DNA of 19,699 nucleotides from DRVP01 sp964604045 (GTDB taxonomy: Archaea; Thermoproteota; Bathyarchaeia; Bathyarchaeales; Bathycorpusculaceae): NCBI GenBank assembly GCA_964604045.1, contig CAZRXM010000014.1:1-19699 (forward strand), read 5' to 3'. The position numbers were made by a program, and so were the translations under genes. Of the stretch, positions 14,732-19,699 are shown piece after piece. The notes beneath the pieces were generated by a model. That model did no database searches. It saw nothing but the letters and a program-made list of their open reading frames with translations, and was not told where the DNA came from. How positions within the stretch are numbered: the first letter of the stretch is position 1; each line of letters begins with the position of its first letter.

Positions 14732-15578
14732 GCCGCGTGAGAGCCTCCCTAATTTTTTCCGCCATCTCCTCGGATGACAAAGGTGCTTTTCCGCCTAACT
14801 TGACTCCGTCAACCTTCAACATTTGGTAAAGGCGAGTTGCCTTTGGAATGCCAACGCCTATAAGGCGGGCTTCCTCGGAGCTTAAAACCTCCCGAGGTTC
14901 ACCGTCCAAAACAACCTTTCCGCCGTCCATAATAATTATGTGGTTTGCATATTTGGCGGTTAAATCAAGCCTATGTTCTACAAGCACTATGGTTATTCCA
15001 AGCTTCTTGTTCAAGTCGTATATGACTTCGAATATTTTTTTGGCGCCTAGGGGGTCGAGGAAAGACGTGGGTTCGTCTAAGACTATTACCTCAGGCTGCA
15101 TGGCTAAAACGGAGGCTATGGCTACGCGTTGCTGCTGTCCCCCTGAGAGCTCCATGGGTGTTCGTTCCCTAAGCTCATATATCCCTGTTAGTTTGAGCGC
15201 CCAATCCACCCGCTTTCGGATTTGTTCCCTCGGAAGTCCAAGGTTTTCTAGACCGAAGGCCACGTCTTTCTCAACCGAAAGTGCGAAAAGCTGGTTTTCG
15301 GGGTTTTGGAAAACCATACCCACGTGGGTTGCCAACTCGTAAACTGGATGTTCCTGCACTCTTAATCCCGCAACAGTTATTTCGCCTTTAAGTTCGCCCT
15401 GGTAAAAGTGGGGGATAAGCCCGTTGAAACATCTGCAAAGGGTTGTTTTACCACACCCGCTTGGACCTGTGATTAGAACGAACTCGCCCTTCTCAATCCT
15501 TATTGAAACTTCCATTATTGCGGGTTGGCTGGCGCCGGGGTAGGTGTACGTCAAGTTTTTTGTTTCAATTATTGCCAT
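14724..15578 (-). CDS. ecfA: ECF transporter ATPase EcfA (first)
   Basis: A 284-residue ABC ATPase of the ECF/CbiO type, first gene of the ecfA-ecfA-ecfT operon. Walker A is GPSGCGKTT (38-46), the Q-loop is VFQNPENQLF (89-98), the signature is LSGGQQQR (144-151), Walker B is VIVLDEPT (164-171), the D-loop follows as SFLD, and the switch His is H202 (VLVEHRLD). The C-terminal 60 residues form the extension common in EcfA proteins. Both ATPases keep all catalytic motifs, so both nucleotide sites should be active. The ATG at 15578 has a TATA-like element about 30 nt upstream and no clear Shine-Dalgarno, which suggests a leaderless transcript starting within the gap after the DHH gene. Confidence 0.94.
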   Translation of the reverse strand: MAIIETKNLTYTYPGASQPAIMEVSIRIEKGEFVLITGPSGCGKTTLCRCFNGLIPHFYQGELKGEITVAGLRVQEHPVYELATHVGMVFQNPENQLFALSVEKDVAFGLENLGLPREQIRKRVDWALKLTGIYELRERTPMELSGGQQQRVAIASVLAMQPEVIVLDEPTSFLDPLGAKKIFEVIYDLNKKLGITIVLVEHRLDLTAKYANHIIIMDGGKVVLDGEPREVLSSEEARLIGVGIPKATRLYQMLKVDGVKLGGKAPLSSEEMAEKIREALTRHD

Positions 15579-15606
15579 GACTTTTCATAACACCTAAACA
15601 TTTTTC

Positions 15607-15614
15607 TCATTTAA
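15607..15614 (-). promoter_or_regulatory. TATA-like promoter of the ECF operon
   Basis: TTAAATGA on the minus strand lies 29-36 nt before the ATG at 15578. It directly adjoins a perfect 12-nt palindrome (15615-15626). Confidence 0.4.
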
Positions 15615-15626
15615 GAGTAGCTACTC
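15615..15626. repeat. Perfect 12-nt palindrome next to the ECF operon promoter
   Basis: GAGTAGCTACTC is its own reverse complement. It abuts the upstream side of the TATA-like element of ecfA, where the BRE and upstream activator or operator sites lie in archaea, and overlaps the stop codon of the DHH gene. It could be a regulator-binding site; chance is possible for a 12-mer. Confidence 0.35.
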
Positions 15627-16629
15627 AAAGTTGCGTTTGTGTTTGAACTATCCGCTCCTTCAAAAGTTTCCAGCAACGTTTAAGTCCAGCTTCAAGTTCC
15701 CCATAACCGTTTACGCCAGCGGCTGTTGCGTGTCCTCCGCCCATGCCGCGGAGATAATCCCCCAAAGGTTTGGCTATGTCTCTGCCTAAGTGTATGCCCG
15801 TTTTTTCGTGGAACTCCTTCGTACATCTGAGGCTTATCTCAAGGCTGTCGTCCTTCTGTCCGGCCACCACGGCTACGTGAGCGCCTAAATCAACTATCGC
15901 ACGGGCCGCGGAAGCCTGGTAGGCGCTGACATGGGATAGGGCTACTATCCACTCGCCCACTTTGAAAAGCTTCGCCCTCTTACATGCCTTTAGGCGGGCA
16001 ACCCTCTCCGAGTAGTCCATGGGAAGCGCCAGTATAGCTAAAGCTTCTTGGGCGTTTACCCCCATATCCACAAGTTCAGCTATGACCTTCAATGTTGCAG
16101 AGCTTGCGAGAACAAAGTGGCGGGTGTCGAAGGCTATGCCTAGAAAAAGAGCTTTGGCCTCTAGCGGTTCAATTCTAGTGTTCGTTTCCTTGTAGAATCT
16201 GTAAATTATCTCGCAGGTTGACGAAACATTCTCGTCTGTTATGCAAAGCCTCGCTATTTTCACGGTTTCCGGATGAGCTGTGTGGTGGTCTATCACAATT
16301 ATAGGTGCCTCTGAAGCCTTCACTTTTTCAGCTAAGTTGTCAAGTTGCTGTACAGTGTTTGTGTCTAAGAGTATAATCACGTCTGCCTCCTCAATTTTGG
16401 GTTCTGTCCCGACAGTTAGTGGGAGATGCCTCAAAACGTGTTTTGAAAGACGGCTTACACTTTGGGCAGCCCCAACCTCCACGATTATTTGGGGATTAAA
16501 CCTCCTCATCAGGCTTGATAAGGCATAAGCCGAGCAAACAGCGTCTGGGTCTGCATTGTGGTGGCATAGTAAAACAACATGTTTGGCTTTTTGTTCGTCG
16601 AGTATTTTGGCTACTTCTGTAAACGACAC
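15625..16629 (-). CDS. DHH-family phosphoesterase (DHH-DHHA1)
   Basis: A 334-residue manganese-dependent phosphoesterase with all DHH motifs: HNADPDA (24-30), LLDTN (87-91), IDHH (113-116), FDTRHF (167-172), and the DHHA1 substrate motif GGGHATAAG (297-305). Relatives include NrnA-type oligoribonucleases/pAp phosphatases and archaeal RecJ-like nucleases; the length and the GGGHATAAG ending fit the NrnA-like branch more than full RecJ. The gene begins at a GTG inside the end of the DUF3194 gene (19-nt overlap) with GGGAG upstream. Prefoldin beta, DUF3194 and a DHH phosphoesterase in a row is a gene order seen in other archaea, next to informational genes, so a role in RNA turnover is a reasonable inference. 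Confidence 0.92.
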   Translation of the reverse strand: MSFTEVAKILDEQKAKHVVLLCHHNADPDAVCSAYALSSLMRRFNPQIIVEVGAAQSVSRLSKHVLRHLPLTVGTEPKIEEADVIILLDTNTVQQLDNLAEKVKASEAPIIVIDHHTAHPETVKIARLCITDENVSSTCEIIYRFYKETNTRIEPLEAKALFLGIAFDTRHFVLASSATLKVIAELVDMGVNAQEALAILALPMDYSERVARLKACKRAKLFKVGEWIVALSHVSAYQASAARAIVDLGAHVAVVAGQKDDSLEISLRCTKEFHEKTGIHLGRDIAKPLGDYLRGMGGGHATAAGVNGYGELEAGLKRCWKLLKERIVQTQTQL

Positions 16630-16928
16630 TTTAGCTCCCTCAAGTATTTTTCAGCCGATATGAAAGCTTCCTTTACGGCTTCATCTGCAAGCTTTTGGGC
16701 GTCGAAGTTCTGCATGAGAGGCGAAAGGGTCAATTCAACCTCAACGGTTAAAGTTAAGGGTTTCCCATTTTCCAGCTCCACGTCGGCGCTAACGTTTAGC
16801 GTTTCAACCTTTTTTGGCGGAACCTTTGACAAAATATAAGCTCTCGCGGCCTCCTCGGCTATTGAACACAATTTCTCAATATGCTCTGGAGTTAGCTCTG
16901 GCAAACCGATGTTTTCCAAATCTCCCAC
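16611..16928 (-). CDS. DUF3194 family protein
   Basis: A 105-residue acidic protein. It has LTPEHIEKLCSIAEEAARAY (13-32), a central two-strand segment LNVSADVELENGKPLTLTVE, and a C-terminal helix DEAVKEAFISAEKYLREL. This pattern, and its place between prefoldin beta and a DHH phosphoesterase, fits the archaeal DUF3194 family, whose function is unknown to me. I considered the KEOPS subunit Pcc1, which has a similar size and is found in related neighbourhoods, but the typical Pcc1 pattern is not seen. The GTG start at 16928 lies 11 nt after the prefoldin stop, and its end overlaps the DHH start, so the three genes form one operon. Confidence 0.8.
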   Translation of the reverse strand: MGDLENIGLPELTPEHIEKLCSIAEEAARAYILSKVPPKKVETLNVSADVELENGKPLTLTVEVELTLSPLMQNFDAQKLADEAVKEAFISAEKYLRELKCRLQK

Positions 16929-16939
16929 CCAGACCCAGT

Positions 16940-17311
16940 TTATGGCTGAGTTCCCGAAAGTGGAGCCAAATCCTGTTGAATTTTAGCTTGCAATTCCTTA
17001 ATCTGGCTTCGAAGCCGCTCCTCTTGCTTGCCCAAAACTGTTGCCCGCATATTCAACAATTCTTTTCTCTCGTTTAAGTCAGCCACAACCCTAGCCTTCT
17101 CGGTTTTCACAAGCAAAGACCCTATAGACCTGTATATAACAGCGTCGTCGGCGGCCTTCTGCAACTCGCTCAAAGCCTGCTCAACCTCCGTTAACTCAAG
17201 CTCCACCTGTTGTTTCTGAACTAAAACAGACTGTAAAGTTTGCTGTAACTGCTGAAGCCTTAACAGACGCTCCTGAACCTGTGGAGGAAGCTTCGCTAAC
17301 TCTTCACCCAA
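16940..17311 (-). CDS. pfdB: Prefoldin beta subunit
   Basis: A 123-residue protein made of two long coiled coils with a short beta hairpin between. The N-terminal helix is LPPQVQERLLRLQQLQQTLQ and on (8-56), the hairpin YRSIGSLLVKTEKARVVADL (60-79), and the C-terminal helix about 80-115. This is the standard layout and length of the archaeal prefoldin beta subunit (GimC), which forms an alpha2-beta4 jellyfish-shaped chaperone that passes unfolded proteins to the thermosome. The TTG start at 17311 is supported by GGAAGGG 6 nt upstream. It heads the operon with DUF3194 and the DHH gene. A TATA-like TTAATTAA lies 40-47 nt upstream. Confidence 0.94.
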   Translation of the reverse strand: MGEELAKLPPQVQERLLRLQQLQQTLQSVLVQKQQVELELTEVEQALSELQKAADDAVIYRSIGSLLVKTEKARVVADLNERKELLNMRATVLGKQEERLRSQIKELQAKIQQDLAPLSGTQP

Positions 17312-17350
17312 ATCTTACCCTTCCATCTGCACAGCTTTACACTAAACCAG

Positions 17351-17358
17351 TTAATTAA
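17351..17358 (-). promoter_or_regulatory. TATA-like promoter of the prefoldin operon
   Basis: TTAATTAA lies 40-47 nt before the TTG at 17311. It predicts a start near 17328 and a short leader with the GGAAGGG ribosome-binding site. Confidence 0.45.
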
Positions 17359-17445
17359 ACATTTCCAAAATACGGTTAGCTATGACGTGGTGCAATTTTC
17401 GAGAGTTGAAAGAAATAAGGGAGAAGGATATTGTTACCTTTTAGT

Positions 17446-17634
17446 CTAGCCGTCGTATGATATATAGACGCTTGATGCTCCAGCGCTTATGTCAAGGTAA
17501 TACTGTCCAGAGCCAGAATACGAGAAACCCTCAATATGTACGTGCCGGTTGTTGTTATACTAACCGCAAGTGATCATGAAAAGCAGCAAGACCACAAAAG
17601 CCTTGTTTTTCCAGCCCACTGAATCACCCGACAA
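17446..17634 (-). pseudogene. Remnant of a secreted protein: signal peptide joined to a broken PPC-like C-terminal segment
   Basis: In the otherwise empty stretch 17312-17788 the minus strand holds a broken gene. From GTG 17619 (or TTG 17634) it reads a signal peptide, GWKNKAFVVLLLFMIT, and then hits a TAG. A second frame carries AVSITTTGTYILRVS. Returning to the first frame gives GFSYSGSGQYYLDISAGASS and ends at TAG 17446-17448. The TGTYILRV...GFSYSGSGQYYLDI pattern resembles the end of pre-peptidase C-terminal (PPC) domains of secreted archaeal proteins. The simplest reading is that a larger gene lost its middle by deletion and then picked up frameshifts. A TATA element at 17655-17662 lies at the right distance for the TTG at 17634. 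The piece is short, so the domain name is tentative. Confidence 0.55.
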
Positions 17635-17654
17635 TTTACTGAATAACCATTCGA

Positions 17655-17662
17655 TTTTTATA
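17655..17662 (-). promoter_or_regulatory. TATA box of the secreted-protein remnant
   Basis: TATAAAAA on the minus strand lies 21-28 nt before the TTG at 17634, the right distance for a leaderless transcript. The promoter looks better preserved than the gene behind it. Confidence 0.45.
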
Positions 17663-17735
17663 TCCTTTCCAATATCCGCGAAATTTGACGTAAATTGGCA
17701 TTTCTCAACAGGAAGCATTTCTGAATAACAGTTAA

Positions 17736-17752
17736 TTTTAAAGGCTTAAAAA
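17736..17752 (+). promoter_or_regulatory. Promoter region of gcvH
   Basis: Two TATA-like elements, TTTTAAAG and CTTAAAAA, lie 37-53 nt before the GTG at 17789. Either would leave a leader containing the GGGGTG ribosome-binding site at 17776-17781. Confidence 0.45.
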
Positions 17753-17788
17753 TGATAGATTATCAGACTACATGCGGGGTGTAATGAC

Positions 17789-18208
17789 GTGGTCAAAGTT
17801 GATGGATACGAGGTTCCAGAAGGCCTCTACTATTCTAAGGATTTTGAGTGGGTGAAGATTGAAGGCGACAAGGTACGCATTGGCATAACTGACTATGCCC
17901 AAAAGCAGTTAAGAGAAGTTGTTTATGCGGAGCTTCCGAGTCCCGGAACAACTGTAAAGCAAAATGAGCCTTATGGCACTGTTGAATCCGTGAAAGCCGT
18001 ATCTGACTTAGTTGCGCCTGTGAGCGGGACAATATTGGAAGTGAACACCGAAGTCCAGTCTAAGCCGGAGCTTTTAAATGAAGACCCCTATGGAAAAGGC
18101 TGGCTTCTCGTAGTGAAACCCTCAAACCTCGAGGCTGAATTAAAAAACCTAATGGACTTTAACGCGGCGGTTGAATGGCATAAAAGCCTACTTAAAGAAG
18201 GGAAGTAG
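17789..18208 (+). CDS. gcvH: Glycine cleavage system H protein (lipoyl carrier)
   Basis: A 139-residue lipoyl-domain protein of normal GcvH size. The lipoylated lysine is K69 in GTVESVKAVSDL, and the surrounding FEWVKIEGDKVRIGITDYAQ (19-38), ELPSPGTTV and LVAPVSGTILEVN segments are standard. In the glycine cleavage system it carries the aminomethyl group from the P protein to the T protein and is reoxidised by dihydrolipoamide dehydrogenase; GcvH can also serve as a platform for lipoate assembly. No P or T protein gene is in the window. The GTG at 17789 has GGGGTG 7 nt upstream. It is followed after 3 nt by a flavoprotein disulfide reductase, so the two are almost certainly co-transcribed. 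Confidence 0.95.
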   Translation: MVKVDGYEVPEGLYYSKDFEWVKIEGDKVRIGITDYAQKQLREVVYAELPSPGTTVKQNEPYGTVESVKAVSDLVAPVSGTILEVNTEVQSKPELLNEDPYGKGWLLVVKPSNLEAELKNLMDFNAAVEWHKSLLKEGK

Positions 18209-18211
18209 CCC

Positions 18212-19558
18212 TTGCCAAGACGCATAGTAGTGATCGGAGCGCATGCAGCTGGTGTCGACGCAGCTTCAGCAGCCAGAAAAACAGACCGTACCGCCGAAAT
18301 AACGCTGATAACTGACGAGAAATATGCGGGATACTCCCGCTGCGGCTTACCCTTCGTCATAGGCGGTCACATACCAAGTTTTAACAGCCTCATAGTGTTT
18401 CCACCAAGCTACTTCCAAATGATGAAACTTAACCTAAAAACGGAAACAAAAGTTACAAAGATCGACACTGGAAAGAAGACCGTCGTAACAGTGGATAAAA
18501 ACGGAAACACTGAGGAACTCCCATACGACAGCTTAATAATAGCGACAGGTGCAAGCGCTTTCACGCCGCCGATAAAGGGAAGGGAAAAGCAAGGAATTCT
18601 CCCCCTGAGAACCATTGAGGACGGACAGCGAATAGACCAAGCAATAAGGGAAGGAGCAAAAACAGCCGTGGTGATGGGTGCGGGTCTCATAGGGCTCGAA
18701 ACAGCCGTCGCCCTCCAAGAAAGAGGTCTGCAAGTGACTGTTGTAGAAATGTTGTCCCAAGTTTTGCCCGCCATGCTTGACGCGGACATGGCCAAAATAG
18801 TTCAGGAAATGCTTGAACGCAGGGGAATAAGAGTCTTGACAAACAAGCCTGTTGAGGAGTTTCTTGGCGCGGATAAGGTCACCGGCATAGTGGCTGGAGG
18901 TGAACAAATAAACGCTGACCTTTTCGTAAGCGCCTTCGGGGTGAGGGCAAATACTCAGCTTGCAGTGGATGCTGGCATAGCTTTAGGCGAGACAAGGCTC
19001 ATTAAAACAAACGCTAGAATGGAAACAAACGTTAAAGATGTTTACGCGGTAGGCGACTGCGCAGAATCAATTCACATAGTAACTCAAAGACCAACGGTTC
19101 AGCAGCTTGGAACGGTTGCTGTCAGGCAGGGCAAGGTTGCCGGGATAAACGCGGCAGGAGGCTACGCCACGTTTCCAGGAGTTGTTGGTTCGGCAGTGAC
19201 AGAACTTTACGATATGCAGATTGGCGCAACAGGTTTGACGGAGACGGCGGCTAAAAGAGCAGGCATAGAGGTTGTCACAGGAACTATTTCCTCCAAAACC
19301 AAAGCGGATTACTATCCCGGGGCATTGCCCATAAGGGTCAAGCTTGTCGTCGAAAAAGAATCTCAACGCATAATCGGCGCCCAATTAGTAGGCGGTGAAG
19401 AAGTAACTCAACGCATAAACGCGGTCTCTCTCGCCATACAGAAGCAGATGACTGTGCGTGAGTTAGCGAAGGCGGATACGGCTTACGCTCCACCGTTAAA
19501 CGAAACTTGGGAGCCCCTTGTTATAGCCGCTGAAACGGTTTTGATGAAACTGCGCTAA
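18212..19558 (+). CDS. FAD-dependent CoA-disulfide reductase / NADH oxidase-like protein
   Basis: A 448-residue flavoprotein of the pyridine nucleotide-disulfide oxidoreductase family. The FAD-binding start is RIVVIGAHAAGVDAASAAR (4-22), the single active-site cysteine C44 is in YSRCGLPFVIGG, the NAD(P)H-binding motif is VVMGAGLIGLETAVAL (about 163-178), a second FAD contact is VYAVGDCAE, and the C-terminal dimerisation domain ends with YAPPLNETWEP. One cysteine rather than a CxxxxC pair puts it with CoA-disulfide reductases, NADH oxidases and polysulfide reductases, not classic dihydrolipoamide dehydrogenase. It starts at TTG 18212, 3 nt after gcvH, with GGGAAG in the end of gcvH as a likely ribosome-binding site. 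Its place beside a lipoyl protein is suggestive, but no substrate is shown. Confidence 0.9.
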   Translation: MPRRIVVIGAHAAGVDAASAARKTDRTAEITLITDEKYAGYSRCGLPFVIGGHIPSFNSLIVFPPSYFQMMKLNLKTETKVTKIDTGKKTVVTVDKNGNTEELPYDSLIIATGASAFTPPIKGREKQGILPLRTIEDGQRIDQAIREGAKTAVVMGAGLIGLETAVALQERGLQVTVVEMLSQVLPAMLDADMAKIVQEMLERRGIRVLTNKPVEEFLGADKVTGIVAGGEQINADLFVSAFGVRANTQLAVDAGIALGETRLIKTNARMETNVKDVYAVGDCAESIHIVTQRPTVQQLGTVAVRQGKVAGINAAGGYATFPGVVGSAVTELYDMQIGATGLTETAAKRAGIEVVTGTISSKTKADYYPGALPIRVKLVVEKESQRIIGAQLVGGEEVTQRINAVSLAIQKQMTVRELAKADTAYAPPLNETWEPLVIAAETVLMKLR

Positions 19559-19564
19559 AACCCA

Positions 19565-19584
19565 TATTTTTTCTTTTTATTTTC
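19565..19584 (+). terminator. T-rich archaeal terminator after the flavoprotein gene
   Basis: ATTTTTTCTTTTTATTTTC begins 6 nt after the stop codon at 19558. Long runs of T without a stem are the usual archaeal termination signal. A further T-rich patch follows to about 19592. Confidence 0.6.
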
Positions 19585-19600
19585 TGCATTTTCTGCCGGA

Positions 19601-19613
19601 AAATTAATTAAGA
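19601..19613 (+). promoter_or_regulatory. TATA-like promoter upstream of the GAPDH gene
   Basis: AAAATTAATTAAG lies about 48-60 nt before the ATG at 19661; another A/T-rich element, GAAATTTAG at 19634-19642, sits closer. A GGTGA ribosome-binding site at 19651-19655 is well placed, so the mRNA should have a leader, which favours the farther element. Confidence 0.35.
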
Positions 19614-19660
19614 GAATTATTCCATTATTATCCGAAATTTAGCCTAAAATGGTGATTTAA

Positions 19661-19699
19661 ATGGCAATAAGAGTAGCTATAAACGGCTTTGGAAGAATT
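19661..19699 (+). CDS. gap: Glyceraldehyde-3-phosphate dehydrogenase, N-terminal fragment (runs off right edge)
   Basis: Only the first 13 codons are present: MAIRVAINGFGRI, the start of the NAD(P)-binding Rossmann fold of phosphorylating GAPDH. The enzyme converts glyceraldehyde 3-phosphate to 1,3-bisphosphoglycerate in glycolysis and gluconeogenesis. The NGFGRI form is that of the bacterial/eukaryotic class I enzyme; the usual archaeal class II enzyme reads INGYGTIGKR. The related erythrose-4-phosphate dehydrogenase cannot be excluded from so short a piece. The ATG has a GGTGA box 5 nt upstream. The gene lies about 100 nt after the flavoprotein gene and behind a terminator, so it is probably a separate transcript. 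Confidence 0.75.
   Translation, partial: MAIRVAINGFGRI

Noticed and set aside
16611..16928. Assignment of the 105-residue protein as KEOPS subunit Pcc1
   Set aside because: Size and neighbourhood fit loosely, but the sequence (LTPEHIEKL, GKPLTLTVEVELTLSP) matches my memory of DUF3194 and lacks the usual Pcc1 pattern.
17382..17444. Plus-strand 20-codon frame starting MTWCNFRELKEI before the secreted-protein remnant
   Set aside because: Too short, no ribosome-binding site, no recognisable family; it lies over the upstream region of the prefoldin operon.

Overview
The window looks like a chromosomal segment of an archaeon, most likely of the TACK group. My best guess is a Bathyarchaeia-type lineage, but that is inference. 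The archaeal signs are prefoldin beta next to a DUF3194 protein and a DHH phosphoesterase, a tiny ribosomal protein L41e, an archaeal type IV pilus/Tad-like cassette with class III signal peptides, a TackOD1-like zinc-ribbon protein, two MoeA paralogs, TATA-box promoters about 25-30 nt ahead of start codons, and frequent GTG/TTG starts. I see no phage, transposase, CRISPR array, tRNA or rRNA.

Layout. 1-991 (minus) is a decayed gene for a secreted protein with tandem Ig-like domains; it runs off the left edge. 1108-1491 (plus) is a small four-helix membrane protein. 1488-5994 (minus) holds, in transcription order, a 52-residue zinc-ribbon protein, an unknown membrane protein, an endonuclease IV-like TIM-barrel protein and two tandem moeA paralogs for the last step of molybdenum/tungsten cofactor synthesis. 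6117-7130 (plus) is a TackOD1-like multi-zinc-ribbon protein with a nuclease-fold-like C-terminus.

7138-12208 (minus) is a compact pilus cassette: secretion ATPase, two TadB/TadC-like membrane platform proteins, a small pilin-like protein, and a large pilin-like protein carrying DUF2341 and concanavalin-like regions, which could be an adhesive subunit. Upstream of it, also minus, are L41e (12355-12441, only 28 codons), 6-phospho-3-hexuloisomerase, a complete ECF transporter energizing module (EcfA-EcfA-EcfT, without a substrate-binding S component here), the DHH phosphoesterase, DUF3194 and prefoldin beta. The order prefoldin-DUF3194-DHH is an informational gene neighbourhood known from archaea.

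17312-17788 is a mostly non-coding stretch. It holds promoters and the remnant of a secreted protein whose C-terminal piece resembles a pre-peptidase C-terminal (PPC) domain. On the plus strand follow gcvH (lipoyl carrier) and, 3 nt later, a CoA-disulfide-reductase/NADH-oxidase-like flavoprotein. A T-rich terminator comes next, and then the first 13 codons of a glyceraldehyde-3-phosphate dehydrogenase whose N-terminus looks like the bacterial type.

I found no clearly new multi-gene system. The most useful observations are the easily missed L41e gene, the DUF2341 pilin at the end of the pilus cassette, the gcvH-flavoprotein pair, the TackOD1-nuclease-like fusion, and two decayed surface-protein genes.
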